A stretch of 37,138 nucleotides of DNA from JAEZFI01 sp044508215 (lineage in GTDB: Bacteria > Actinomycetota > Acidimicrobiia > Acidimicrobiales > Microtrichaceae), in the NCBI GenBank assembly GCA_044508215.1, contig JBIQID010000013.1:1-37138 (forward strand), in the 5' to 3' direction. Within the stretch, counting starts at the first letter, position 1, and every line of letters starts with the position of its first letter. The position numbers and the translations under genes were made by a program. Below are positions 26,037-35,064 of this stretch, in pieces. Below the pieces are notes generated by a model. That model did no database searches. It worked only from the letters and a program-made list of their open reading frames with translations, and was not told the DNA's origin.

Positions 26037-26735
26037 GTGACGGTCGACAGCCCCTCCGAGCGCGGCGTCCGGCTGGTCGCCTGCCGGGTGCTGCACGCGC
26101 TGCGGGTGGGCGGGTTCCTCGACACCGCGGCCGTGGCGGACCGGGCCGAGGTGTCGCACGAGACGGCGGAGGGTGTCCTCGCCGACGCCGAGCAGCGGGG
26201 CTGGGTGATCCGGCGCACCGGCCGCCTCGTCGGCTGGAACCTCACCGCCTCCGGTCGGGCGGAGGGCGAGCGACTGCTGGCCGCCGAGCTCGACGAGACC
26301 GGTTCGAGGGCCGTCGTGGAGGACCTCCACGGCCGGTTCGGGCCCCTCAACGTGGAGCTGCTCGACCTGTGCACCGACTGGCAGCTCCGCACCGTCGACG
26401 GCGAGACCCGCGCCAACGACCACACCGACCCGGAACACGACGCAGCGGTCCTCGAGCGCCTCGAACGGCTCCACGAGCGGACCCGGCCGTGGCTCGCGGA
26501 GCTCGTTGCGGTCCTGCCCCGGTTCGGAACCTACAGTGAGCGGCTCGCCGAGGCGCTGCGGCACGTCCGCAGCGGTCGCACCGACTGGTTCACGAGGCCG
26601 GTCATCGACTCGTACCACACCGTGTGGTTCGAGCTGCACGAGGACCTCCTCGCCACCCTGGGCCTGGAACGCACCGCCGTCGGCGAGCAACCCGGCGCCG
26701 GAGCATCGACCCACACCGAAGGAAGCCGCAGATGA
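26037..26735 (+). CDS. Winged-helix (MarR-like) protein of unknown function
   Basis: 232 residues from GTG 26037. The first 75 residues look like a winged helix: ACRVLHALRVGGFLDTAAVADRAEVSHETAEGVLADAEQRGWVI in two parts, then RRTGRLVGWNLTASGRAEGERLLAAEL, where the wing and the LTASGR turn are typical of MarR/PadR-like folds. The rest is helical and acidic, with LLDLCTDWQLR, HERTRPWLAELVAVLPRF and the conserved-looking WFTRPVIDSYHTVWFELHEDLLATLG. I do not recognise a named family for that second half. Its stop overlaps the dapA start (ATGA), so it heads the dapA-rnj transcript, but a link to lysine synthesis is only inferred from position. Confidence 0.75.
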   Translation: MTVDSPSERGVRLVACRVLHALRVGGFLDTAAVADRAEVSHETAEGVLADAEQRGWVIRRTGRLVGWNLTASGRAEGERLLAAELDETGSRAVVEDLHGRFGPLNVELLDLCTDWQLRTVDGETRANDHTDPEHDAAVLERLERLHERTRPWLAELVAVLPRFGTYSERLAEALRHVRSGRTDWFTRPVIDSYHTVWFELHEDLLATLGLERTAVGEQPGAGASTHTEGSRR

Positions 26736-27613
26736 CACCGAGGTTCGGCAGCGTCCTCACCGCCATGGTGACGCCGTTCGACGCGGACGGAGCCCTCGAC
26801 CTCGACGCCGCCGCCACGCTCGCCGACTGGCTGGTCTCGAACGGGAGCGACGGCCTCGTCCTCTGCGGGACCACGGGCGAGAGCCCGGTGCTGACCGAGA
26901 GCGAGGAGGTCGCGCTCACGAAGGCGGTCCGGCAGGCCACCGACGTGCCGATCGTGCTCGGCACCGGCTCCAACGACACCGCGTGGGCGGTCGACGCCAG
27001 CCGCCGGGCCGCCGAGCTGGGGGTCGACGGGCTCCTGTTGGTCACCCCGTACTACAACCGCCCGCCGCAGTACGGGCTGGACGCGCACTTCCGCCAGATC
27101 GCCGCGGCGACCGACCTGCCGATCCTCCTCTACGACATCCCGGTGCGCACCGGCCGGAAGCTGAGCGAGGACACGATGCTCCGCCTCTTCGAGGAGGTGC
27201 CGAACATCGTCGGGCTGAAGGACGCAGCCGGGAACGCACCCGAGACCGCCCGCCTCATCGCGAAGGCCGACCCGCGCATCCAGATCTACTCCGGTGACGA
27301 TGCGAACACGCTCCCGCTGCTCTCGGTGGGAGCCGTGGGCGTGATCTCGGTGGCCAGCCACTGGGTGGGCCGGCAGATGGGTGAGATGATCGCAGCCTTC
27401 CGCAAGGGGGATGTCACCACCGCCATGCGCATCAACGCCAGCCTCATCCCCAGCTACGACTTCGAGGGCGGGGACGAGTCGCCGAACCCGATCCCCACGA
27501 AGGCGATGCTCCGGGTGCTCGGCCTGCCGGTGGGCCAGTGCCGGATGCCGCTCGGGCCCGCTCCCGACTGGGTGGAGGCGAAGGCCCGCGAGATCCTGAA
27601 GGGCCTGGGCTGA
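26732..27613 (+). CDS. dapA: 4-hydroxy-tetrahydrodipicolinate synthase
   Basis: Condenses pyruvate with aspartate semialdehyde, first committed step toward diaminopimelate and lysine. 293 residues from ATG 26732, with GAAGGAAG (26718-26725) 6 nt upstream. TIM-barrel motifs: GTTGES (46-51), Y134 in LYDIPVRTG, and the Schiff-base lysine K163 in VGLKDAAGN. It overlaps the preceding gene by 4 nt and the following rnj by 1 nt (TGATG). The dapA-rnj pair is conserved in Streptomyces and Mycobacterium. Confidence 0.96.
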   Translation: MTPRFGSVLTAMVTPFDADGALDLDAAATLADWLVSNGSDGLVLCGTTGESPVLTESEEVALTKAVRQATDVPIVLGTGSNDTAWAVDASRRAAELGVDGLLLVTPYYNRPPQYGLDAHFRQIAAATDLPILLYDIPVRTGRKLSEDTMLRLFEEVPNIVGLKDAAGNAPETARLIAKADPRIQIYSGDDANTLPLLSVGAVGVISVASHWVGRQMGEMIAAFRKGDVTTAMRINASLIPSYDFEGGDESPNPIPTKAMLRVLGLPVGQCRMPLGPAPDWVEAKAREILKGLG

Positions 27614-29274
27614 TGGCGGCGCCGGTCAGCATCACGTTCCTCGGTGGGCTCGGGGAGATCGGGAGGAACTGCGCCGCCTTCGAGAGCGAGGGGCGGATCG
27701 TGCTCCTCGACTGCGGCCTCATGTTCCCCGACGACGACATGTCCGGCGTCGACCTCGTGCTGCCGGACTTCGGCTGGCTCCTCGAGCGCTCCGCCGACAT
27801 CGACGGGGTGATCCTCACCCACGGCCACGAGGACCACGTCGGCTCGCTGCACTACCTCCTCCGCGAGGTGAACGTCCCGGTGTACGGCTCGGAGCTGACC
27901 CTCGGCCTCGCCCGGGGCCGCCTCGACGAGGCGGGGATCAAGGACCTCCAGCTGCGCCCGGTCCGAGACGGCGAGCGTCGGCGGATCGGCCCGTTCGAGT
28001 GCGAGTTCCTGCCGGTGACGCACTCGGTGCCGCACGGCTTCGCCACGGCGTTCCACACCGCGCAGGGCACCATCCTCCACACGGGCGACTTCAAGCTGGA
28101 CCTCACCCCGGTCGACGGGCGGCTCACCGACCTGGCCCGGGTGGGCGCCATGGCCTCCACCGATGGCATCCGGCTGCTGCTCAGCGACTCGACGAACGCC
28201 GAGGAGCACGGGCACGCCCGGTCGGAGACGTCGATCGGCAACGTGCTGTACGACCTCATGCACGAGAGCTCCGGGCGGCGGGTGATCACGGCCTGCTTCG
28301 CCAGCCACATCCACCGCGTGCAGCAGATCGCCGACGCTGCGATCGCGTTCGGGCGCGTCGTGGCGCCGCTGGGGCGGTCGATGCGCCGCAACATCTCGAT
28401 CGCCAGGGAGATGGGCGTCCTCGACATCCCCGAGCGCTCCCTCGTGGACATCGAGGAGATCGACCGGTTCGAGCCGGGGCAGGTCTGCGTGGTCTCCACG
28501 GGCTCGCAGGGCGAGCCGATGTCCGCGCTGGCGCTGATGGCGAGCGGCGAGAACCGCTGGCTGAAGCTGACGCCCGACGACACGGTGATCCTGTCGAGCC
28601 ATCCGATCCCCGGCAACGAGAACGCCGTCAGCAAGGTGATCGACAACCTGGTCCGGATGGGGGCCGAGGTCGTGCACTCCGGGATCTCCGACGTGCACGC
28701 CACGGGGCACGCCAAGTCCGAGGACCTCAAGCTGTTCCTCTCGGTGGCCAAGCCGGAGTGGTTCACCCCGGTGCACGGCGAGTACCGCCACCTCGTGGCC
28801 CACGGGCGCCTAGCGGCGGCGATGGGGGTGGCCGAGGACCACGTGGTCGTCGCCGAGGACGGGGACGTGCTGGTGCTGGACGACGACGGGGCCCGGATCG
28901 GGGGCAACGTCCCGGCCGAGTACGTCTACGTGCACGGCACGGTGGGCGACGTGAGCGCATCGACGCTCGGCGAGCGGCGCATCCTCGGGACCGAGGGCGT
29001 GGTGACCGTGATCGTGTGCGTCGACACCGAGCGCAACGACCTCCTCGCGGGGCCAGAGGTGGCCACCCGCGGCTGGGTCGGCCAGGACGACCTCGAGAAC
29101 CTCTCGAAGCGGATCGTCGAGCGGGTGCGCACCAACGTGGTGGCGGCGCTCGCCGAGGGCGGACCGGTGGAACGGTCGGCGATCGAGAAGGTGATCCGTC
29201 GGGCTGCCGGCTCCACGGTGAACGAGATGACCCGGCGCCGGCCGATGATCGTGCCGGTGGTGGTCCAGCCCTAG
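27613..29274 (+). CDS. rnj: Ribonuclease J
   Basis: Metallo-beta-lactamase/beta-CASP ribonuclease with endo- and 5'-3' exonuclease activity in the family. 553 residues from ATG 27613, which shares its A with the dapA stop. Zinc motif HGHEDH (70-75), then FLPVTHSVPHG, LHTGDFKLD with its Asp, SDSTNAE, the beta-CASP domain with SHIHRVQQIADAA and STGSQGEPMSAL, and VHSGISDVHATGHA; PVHGEYRHL lies before the C-terminal domain. Full family length. With pnp in the same region, the window encodes two major exonucleases. Confidence 0.96.
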   Translation: MAAPVSITFLGGLGEIGRNCAAFESEGRIVLLDCGLMFPDDDMSGVDLVLPDFGWLLERSADIDGVILTHGHEDHVGSLHYLLREVNVPVYGSELTLGLARGRLDEAGIKDLQLRPVRDGERRRIGPFECEFLPVTHSVPHGFATAFHTAQGTILHTGDFKLDLTPVDGRLTDLARVGAMASTDGIRLLLSDSTNAEEHGHARSETSIGNVLYDLMHESSGRRVITACFASHIHRVQQIADAAIAFGRVVAPLGRSMRRNISIAREMGVLDIPERSLVDIEEIDRFEPGQVCVVSTGSQGEPMSALALMASGENRWLKLTPDDTVILSSHPIPGNENAVSKVIDNLVRMGAEVVHSGISDVHATGHAKSEDLKLFLSVAKPEWFTPVHGEYRHLVAHGRLAAAMGVAEDHVVVAEDGDVLVLDDDGARIGGNVPAEYVYVHGTVGDVSASTLGERRILGTEGVVTVIVCVDTERNDLLAGPEVATRGWVGQDDLENLSKRIVERVRTNVVAALAEGGPVERSAIEKVIRRAAGSTVNEMTRRRPMIVPVVVQP

Positions 29275-29333
29275 CCATCCGGCCCCCCGGCGAGGCGCTC
29301 GGGCGGCTCCACCCTGCTGTCGCAGGGGACCGA

Positions 29334-29339
29334 TAGCCT
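29334..29339 (+). promoter_or_regulatory. -10 hexamer TAGCCT for ftsK
   Basis: TAGCCT ends 9 nt before GTG 29349. No ribosome binding site is seen between them, so a near-leaderless transcript is likely. Confidence 0.4.
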
Positions 29340-29348
29340 TTCCGCGTC

Positions 29349-31979
29349 GTGGCCACCCGATCCAGCCCCCAGCGCTCCAGCGCATCCCGCTCCGGCGGCT
29401 CGTCCGCCCGCAGCGGCGGGAAGGGTCGTGAGGTGGCGCCCACCAAGCGGCAGAAGGCCGTGCCGGTCGAGGAGGAGAAGGCCCCGCTCCTCGACGGCTA
29501 CGCGCTCGACGTCGTGGCGATCGTGCTCATCGCCCTCGGGGTGGTGGGCGGCCTGGGCGTGTACGCCGACTCTGCGGGCCCGGTGGGTCGCGGGCTCTCC
29601 ACGATCTTCGGTGTCCTCGTGGGGCTGTTCCGCTACCTCGCGCCGGTCGCGCTGGTGGCCGGGGCGGTGCTCATGTTGGTGGCACGCCACACCGACCGCG
29701 CCGACGGCACCGAGGACGACGACGGCAGCCGTCCCGCCGTGCGGCGCATCGCCGGCGGAGTGCTCCTGGGTGTCGTGGTGGTCGGGTTGCTCCACCTCGC
29801 GCTGGTCGACCGCTCGGTCGACGGCCTCGACCAGGTCCGCGACGCCGGTGGCGTGCTCGGCGCCCTCATCGGCTCGCCCCTCGGCGCGCTCCTCAGCCCG
29901 TGGGGGGCGGCACCGGTGCTGGTGCTCGCCGGCATCCTGGGCATCTCGCTCGTCAGCGGGATGTCGCTGGCGCAGATGGGGTCCGCCGTGGTCCGCGGCC
30001 TGCGTCCGGCGGCCAAGGCGCTGGGCGCCTGGTTGGGTGACCTGTTCCGCGTGGGCGACGGCGCCAGCCCCGAAGACGAGCCCACGCAGCCGTCGGGCAC
30101 CGAGCTGTTCGACCAGGACGCCCCCGGCCAGGGGCTGCCGCCCAAGCGGGCACGGGCTGCGAAGTCGAAGGACGCCGCGCCGGCCGAGGCCACGGCCGAC
30201 AAGCCGGCGAAGCCCGTCGAGCCCACCGTCTTCCTCCCGGCGAACGTCGAGCCCACCCAGCTCGAGATGGACCTCGGCCCGGGCTTCGAGGGCTCGGACT
30301 GGAAGCTGCCGCCCATGGACCTGCTGTCGCGGTCGGGTGCACAGGAGATCGACACCGACGCCGTGGCGGCGCGGGGCCGCCAGCTCGAGGCGACGCTGGC
30401 CGAGCACGGGGTGCAGACCCGCCTGTCCGGGATGGTCGTGGGGCCCACCGTCACCCGCTACGAGCTCGAGCTGGGCATCGGCGTGAAGGTCAACTCGGTC
30501 GTCAACCTGCAGAAGGACATCGCCTACTCGATGGCCTCTCCCGACGTCCGGATCATGGCGCCGATCCCCGGCAAGCAGGCCATCGGCGTCGAGGTGCCGA
30601 ACGCCAAGCGCCAGATCGTCGCGGTGGCCGACATCCTCACGTCGCCCGAGGCGCAGCGGTCCAAGCACCCCCTCGAGGTGGCGGTCGGCCGCGACATCGA
30701 GGGCCGCAACGTCATGGTGAACCTCGCCACCATGCCGCACGTGCTGATCGCCGGTCAGACCGGCGCCGGCAAGAGCTCGTGCATCAACTCGATCATGACG
30801 TCGATCCTCATGCGGGCCACCCCCGACCAGGTCCGTCTGATCCTGATCGACCCGAAGCGCGTCGAGCTGACGCAGTACAACCGCGTGCCGCACCTCCTCA
30901 CGCAGGTGGTGACGAACCCCAAGAAGGCCGCGAACGCCCTGTCGTGGGCCGTGAAGGAGATGGAGCGGCGCTACGAGCTGCTCGAGAAGGTCGGCTTCCG
31001 GGACATCGGCGGCTACAACGCGGCGTTCGACCGGGGCGAGCTGGTGCCCGAGCCGGGTGAGGACGTCCAGTACCCGCGGCTGCCCTACATCCTGGTCGTG
31101 GTCGACGAGCTGGCCGACCTGATGATGGTCGCCGCCCGCGACGTCGAGGAGTCGATCAACCGCATCGCCGCCAAGGCGCGTGCGGTGGGCGTCCACCTGG
31201 TGATCGCCACGCAGCGGCCGTCGGTCGACGTGATCACGGGCGTCATCAAGGCGAACATCCCCGCGCGGTTCGCGTTCGCGGTGGCGACCACCACCGACTC
31301 GAAGGTGATCCTCGGCTACGGCGGCGCCGAGAAGCTGGTGGGCAAGGGCGACATGTTGATGCTCGGCCCGTCCTCCGGGGTGGGCGACCGCATCCAGGGC
31401 TGCTGGGTCGAGGAGGCCGAGGCGGCGAAGGTGGTGTCGCACTGGCGCCGCCAGGTGAAGGAGCTCGACTTCGTCGACGACGTCCAGGGTGAAGAGGCCC
31501 CGGCGCTCCCGGCGGGCATGGCGGGCAGCGGCGACCCCGAGGACGACGACCTCCTCCTCCAGGCGATGGAGCTGGTGGTGCGGTCGAACTTCGGTTCCAC
31601 CTCGATGTTGCAGCGCAAGCTGAAGGTCGGCTTCGCCCGTGCCGGTCGCCTCATGGACCTGCTCGAGCAGCGAGGGGTGGTCGGACCGTCGACCGGGTCG
31701 AAGGCTCGTGAGGTGCTCATGACGGTGCCCGAGCTCGACGTGCTCATGGGCCGTGCGCCAGCCGCCGACGACGACGATGCGGACCTCTCCGATGACGGCT
31801 TCGACGCCGAGGCGGACGGCGGCGGACCCGGGGCGGTCGATCTGGTGGAGCGCGACGACGTCGACCTCGACGCTGCTGACGACGAGCCACCCCGGCGCCC
31901 GTCACGGGCGGTGCCGGTCCCCGACAACGGCGGGGACCTCCCCGCGGTGGGCGGGTTCGGCATCCCACTCGACGATTAG
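29349..31979 (+). CDS. ftsK: DNA translocase FtsK/SpoIIIE
   Basis: Septal motor that pumps chromosome DNA during division. 876 residues from GTG 29349. A basic Ser/Arg-rich start, four hydrophobic segments (about 55-75, 87-113, 137-155, 173-205), an acidic/Ala-Pro linker, then the RecA-like motor: alpha part with RYELELGIGVKVN, Walker A GQTGAGKS (469-476, K475), Walker B LVVVDELADLM, and RPSVDVITGVIKANIPARFAF. The gamma winged helix (ELVVRSNFGSTSMLQRKLKVGF and RLMDLLEQRGVVGPS) reads oriented KOPS-type sites in the family. About 75 further residues, mostly Asp-rich and ending in PAVGGFGIPLDD, extend past gamma, which is normally near the end. Confidence 0.96.
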   Translation: MATRSSPQRSSASRSGGSSARSGGKGREVAPTKRQKAVPVEEEKAPLLDGYALDVVAIVLIALGVVGGLGVYADSAGPVGRGLSTIFGVLVGLFRYLAPVALVAGAVLMLVARHTDRADGTEDDDGSRPAVRRIAGGVLLGVVVVGLLHLALVDRSVDGLDQVRDAGGVLGALIGSPLGALLSPWGAAPVLVLAGILGISLVSGMSLAQMGSAVVRGLRPAAKALGAWLGDLFRVGDGASPEDEPTQPSGTELFDQDAPGQGLPPKRARAAKSKDAAPAEATADKPAKPVEPTVFLPANVEPTQLEMDLGPGFEGSDWKLPPMDLLSRSGAQEIDTDAVAARGRQLEATLAEHGVQTRLSGMVVGPTVTRYELELGIGVKVNSVVNLQKDIAYSMASPDVRIMAPIPGKQAIGVEVPNAKRQIVAVADILTSPEAQRSKHPLEVAVGRDIEGRNVMVNLATMPHVLIAGQTGAGKSSCINSIMTSILMRATPDQVRLILIDPKRVELTQYNRVPHLLTQVVTNPKKAANALSWAVKEMERRYELLEKVGFRDIGGYNAAFDRGELVPEPGEDVQYPRLPYILVVVDELADLMMVAARDVEESINRIAAKARAVGVHLVIATQRPSVDVITGVIKANIPARFAFAVATTTDSKVILGYGGAEKLVGKGDMLMLGPSSGVGDRIQGCWVEEAEAAKVVSHWRRQVKELDFVDDVQGEEAPALPAGMAGSGDPEDDDLLLQAMELVVRSNFGSTSMLQRKLKVGFARAGRLMDLLEQRGVVGPSTGSKAREVLMTVPELDVLMGRAPAADDDDADLSDDGFDAEADGGGPGAVDLVERDDVDLDAADDEPPRRPSRAVPVPDNGGDLPAVGGFGIPLDD

Positions 31980-32021
31980 GGCCAACTCGACGGTCTCGGT
32001 CGCTCCGCTCCGCGACGGTTC

Positions 32022-32663
32022 TCAGGCGCCGCCTTCGCCGAACTCCACGGTCACGTCGGTGAACCCGACGCCCTCCATGATCGTGGCCAGCACCGATTCG
32101 GCCGACTGGCGGGCGGTCTCGAGCAGCTCGTCGCGCTGGTCCTCGACCTGCGCGTCCAGCTCCCGCTCCAGGCGCTCGAACAGCTCCCGGTTCGCGTCCC
32201 GGTCGGAGCGGACGACGTCGTCGATCCGGGTGAGCACGCCGCGCCGTTCGTCCATGACCCGGATCGAGCCCACGTCGAGGCTCGGTTCGCTGAGCTTCGG
32301 GTGGGGCACACGGATGGTGACCGAGTCGCCGTCCACCTCGACCGAGTCCGGTCGGAGGTTGCGGAGGTCGATGTAGCCGTCGAGCGTCATCGTCCCCGCC
32401 AGGGTCACGTTGTCGCCCACGAGCAGCTCACCCAGCTGCTGCCACCACGCGTCGGCCGTCTTCCCGAAGCGGACGGTGCCGCTCACGGTCATCCGGGCCG
32501 TCCGCAGCTCCTCGATCTCCTCGAGGCGGGTCTCGATCGTCACCGGCGAGGGTGGCTCGTCCCCTCCGAAGAAGACGACCTTCACGAGCACGGCGGCTGC
32601 CACCAGGAGCAGGACCGCGATGGCGGCGTCGAGGAGGCGGGAGCGCTGGCGGAGCCTGGGCAT
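32022..32663 (-). CDS. DUF4230-type membrane-anchored protein
   Basis: 213 residues from ATG 32663 (MPRLRQRSRLLDAA); an earlier in-frame start would add 12 unconvincing residues. A basic N-terminus, one membrane helix (about 9-34), then an extracytoplasmic domain starting ETRLEEIEELRTARMTVSGTV. It matches the DUF4230 pattern in that region, with WWQQLGELLVGDNVTLAGTMTLDGYIDL in two parts, predicted amphipathic helices (RELFERLERELDAQ) and a final strand FTDVTVEFG. Function of the family is unknown to me. It faces ftsK across a 42-bp gap with only a 5-bp hairpin (31999-32016). Confidence 0.75.
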   Translation of the reverse strand: MPRLRQRSRLLDAAIAVLLLVAAAVLVKVVFFGGDEPPSPVTIETRLEEIEELRTARMTVSGTVRFGKTADAWWQQLGELLVGDNVTLAGTMTLDGYIDLRNLRPDSVEVDGDSVTIRVPHPKLSEPSLDVGSIRVMDERRGVLTRIDDVVRSDRDANRELFERLERELDAQVEDQRDELLETARQSAESVLATIMEGVGFTDVTVEFGEGGA

Positions 32664-32761
32664 CGGCACAGCGGAGCACAGCGTCGGAGCCCCTGGCAAC
32701 GCGGCCGCGCCTCCGGGCCGATCAGGAGCACAGGCGGCACGGGACGTGCCAGAGTCGGGCG

Positions 32762-33700
32762 ATGACGACGACCACGATGGACGCGACCACGGTTGCCGAG
32801 GGCCTGCGGTTCCCCGAAGGCCCGATCGCGCTGCACGACGGTTCGGTGCTGGTGGTGGAGATCGCGGCGAAGACCCTCACCCGGGTGGGCGCCGACGGTG
32901 TCGTGGAGCGACTCGTCGAGCTGGGCGGAGGCCCGAACGGAGCGGCGCTCGGACCGGACGGGGCCGTCTACGTCTGCAACAACGGCGAGGCGTTCGGCTT
33001 CGCTGAGCTGGCGGGGTTCACGGTGCCGGGGGAGCCGCCGCCCACCTGGAGTCCCGGCTGCATCCAGCGGGTGGACCTCGACTCGCAGGAGGTCACCACG
33101 CTCTACACCCATTGCGACGGGAGGGAGCTGCGAGCGCCGAACGACCTGGTCTTCGACGGCCACGGCGGCTTCTACTTCACCGACTTCGGCATCCGGCGGG
33201 ACCGCACCGCCGACCGCACGGGCGTGTACTACGCCCTGGCCGACGGCTCGTCCATCCGGGAGGTGGTCTTCCCGCTCGACGCTCCGAACGGCGTCGGGCT
33301 CTCCCCGGACGGCACCCGGCTGTACGTGGCGGAGACCTACTCGGGGCGCATCTGGTCGTGGGCCGTCACGGGGCCCGGCGAGGTGGCGTCGCACACCGGG
33401 CTGCACGCCGGCGGCGAGCTCCTCCACGCCGCCCCGGGCGTCACGATGTTCGACTCGTTGGCCGTGGACGCCGAGGGCTGGGTCTGCGTCGGCACGCTGG
33501 GCCTGGGGGTCGCCGGCATCACCGCCGTGGCGTCGGACGGCCAGCGGGTGGAGGCGTACCTCGTGGCTGACGATCCGCTCGTGACCAACATCTGCTTCGG
33601 CGGCGACGACCTCACCACTGCGTGGATCACCTCGTCGGGCACGGGTCGCCTGCTCCGGGCCCGCTGGCCTCGACCCGGGCTGAAGCTGCCCCACAGCTGA
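32762..33700 (+). CDS. SMP-30/gluconolactonase-like beta-propeller protein
   Basis: 312 residues from ATG 32762; a second ATG 15 nt later is possible. A CAGAGT hexamer ending at 32755 may be the -10. Six-bladed propeller with the expected metal ligands: E19 in RFPEGPIALHDG, an Asn in APNDLVFDGHGG (about 123-134), an Asn in DAPNGVGLSPDG, and an Asp in MFDSLAVDAEG. Repeats of the type DG.....Y..D..G.R occur. Family members hydrolyse sugar lactones or related esters with a divalent metal; the true substrate is not predictable. No signal peptide. Confidence 0.88.
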   Translation: MTTTTMDATTVAEGLRFPEGPIALHDGSVLVVEIAAKTLTRVGADGVVERLVELGGGPNGAALGPDGAVYVCNNGEAFGFAELAGFTVPGEPPPTWSPGCIQRVDLDSQEVTTLYTHCDGRELRAPNDLVFDGHGGFYFTDFGIRRDRTADRTGVYYALADGSSIREVVFPLDAPNGVGLSPDGTRLYVAETYSGRIWSWAVTGPGEVASHTGLHAGGELLHAAPGVTMFDSLAVDAEGWVCVGTLGLGVAGITAVASDGQRVEAYLVADDPLVTNICFGGDDLTTAWITSSGTGRLLRARWPRPGLKLPHS

Positions 33701-33765
33701 CCGGGCGCCGGCGTGCCGGCCGCGCCGCCGGGGGAGGGGACCGCAGGCTCCGGGGTGGTGCGCCC

Positions 33766-33771
33766 TACGCT
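33766..33771 (+). promoter_or_regulatory. -10 hexamer TACGCT for rimO
   Basis: TACGCT ends 9 nt before ATG 33781 with no ribosome binding site between; a near-leaderless start is likely. Confidence 0.4.
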
Positions 33772-33780
33772 GGGTCGGCC

Positions 33781-35064
33781 ATGACCGACATCGCGCCGGG
33801 TTCCCGGTACTGGATCGAGACCCTCGGCTGTCCCAAGAACCAGGTGGACTCCGAGAAGCTCGTGGGCACCCTCGGGGCCGACGGCCTCGTGGCCGCCGAG
33901 TCGGTGGAGGACGCCGATCTCGTGGTCGTGAACACCTGCGCGTTCGTCGACGCTGCCCGCCAGGAGTCGATCGACACGATCCTCGAGCTCTCCGACGCCC
34001 GCAGCGACGGCTCGACCCTCGTGGTCACCGGGTGCATGGCCGAGCGCTACGGCGAGGAGCTGGCCGAGGCGGTGCCGGAGATCGACCTCGTCGCTCCGTT
34101 CGGTCGATCGCTCACCTCGACGCCGGCCGGGGGCGGTCGGGCCCGGATCCCCGTGACCGCGGCACCGCTGCCCGACTTCGACCTTCTGAACCTGCCCCGT
34201 CCTGCTGCGACCGCCCCGTGGGCCTACGTCAAGGTCGCCGAGGGCTGCGATCGGGCGTGTGGCTTCTGCGCCATCCCGTCGTTCCGGGGTCCGCAGCGCT
34301 CCCGTCCGATCGACTCGATCCTCGCCGAGGTCGACGCGGTCGGCGTGCGCGAGGTGGTGCTGGTCGCCCAGGACCTCGCTGCCTTCGGGAGGGACCAGGG
34401 CCAGGGCGAGCGCTCGATCGTGCCGCTGGTGGAGGCGGTGGCGCAGCGTGTCGACCGGGTGCGCCTGCTCTACCTGTATCCATCCGACCTCACCGACGGT
34501 CTGATCGACGTGATGTGCGACAGCGGCGTGCCCTACTTCGACCTCTCGCTGCAGCACGTCTCGCGCCCGTTGCTGCGGCGGATGCGCCGCTGGGGCGACG
34601 GCGAGCGGTTCCTCGCCCGGATCTCTGACATCCGCTCGCGCGAGCTGCACGCCGCGTTCCGCTCCAACTTCATCGTCGGGTACCCCGGTGAGACCGAGGA
34701 GGACCACGACGAGCTGCTCCGGTTCGTGGAGGCCGCCCGGCTCGACTGGTGCGGGTTCTTCGCCTACTCCCGCGAGGAGGACACCTACGCAGCCGGGCTC
34801 GACGGTGCCGTCGATGCGGAGCTGGTGGAGGACCGCCTGTCCGAGCTGCGCGAGCTGCAGGACCGCATCACGGCGGAGCGCAGCGACGAGTGGATCGGCC
34901 GTCGCACGGAGGTGCTGGTCGACGCTCCTGGTGTGGCCCGCTCGTACCGCGAGGCGCCCGAGATCGACGGCATCGTGGAGGTGCCGCCGTCCCTCGAGGT
35001 GGGGGAGCTGCACGAGGTGGTCGTGACAGCCGCAGCAGGCCCCGACCTGGTGGCGACACCATGA
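33781..35064 (+). CDS. rimO: Ribosomal protein S12 methylthiotransferase
   Basis: Radical SAM enzyme adding a methylthio group to the conserved Asp of ribosomal protein S12. 427 residues from ATG 33781. The N-terminal cluster-binding domain has C17 (TLGCPKNQVDSE), C53 (VNTCAFV) and C85 (VTGCMAERYGEEL); the radical SAM motif is CDRACGFC (C156, C160, C163). LPYFDLSLQH-type residues and NFIVGYPGETEEDHDELL follow, and a TRAM domain closes the protein (about 355-427, RRTEVLVD to GELHEVVV). RimO rather than MiaB is favoured by GCPKN and the overall length. The stop overlaps the pgsA start (ATGA). Confidence 0.94.
   Translation: MTDIAPGSRYWIETLGCPKNQVDSEKLVGTLGADGLVAAESVEDADLVVVNTCAFVDAARQESIDTILELSDARSDGSTLVVTGCMAERYGEELAEAVPEIDLVAPFGRSLTSTPAGGGRARIPVTAAPLPDFDLLNLPRPAATAPWAYVKVAEGCDRACGFCAIPSFRGPQRSRPIDSILAEVDAVGVREVVLVAQDLAAFGRDQGQGERSIVPLVEAVAQRVDRVRLLYLYPSDLTDGLIDVMCDSGVPYFDLSLQHVSRPLLRRMRRWGDGERFLARISDIRSRELHAAFRSNFIVGYPGETEEDHDELLRFVEAARLDWCGFFAYSREEDTYAAGLDGAVDAELVEDRLSELRELQDRITAERSDEWIGRRTEVLVDAPGVARSYREAPEIDGIVEVPPSLEVGELHEVVVTAAAGPDLVATP

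Noticed and set aside
24813..26738. 641-codon minus-strand frame opposite the diiron gene
   Set aside because: Leu/Val/His/Asp-rich shadow with no motif; the plus strand encodes a protein with a full diiron ligand set.
31999..32016. Hairpin GTCGC/GCGAC between ftsK and the DUF4230 gene
   Set aside because: Only 5 bp with an 8-nt loop and no T-run; too weak to call as a terminator.
32552..32761. Upstream extension of the SMP-30-like gene
   Set aside because: The extra codons overlap the divergent DUF4230 gene and are Arg-rich; homology starts at ATG 32762.
33701..33735. GC-rich repeats of GCCGGC after the SMP-30-like gene
   Set aside because: Short self-complementary hexamers expected by chance at this base composition; no clear single stem.
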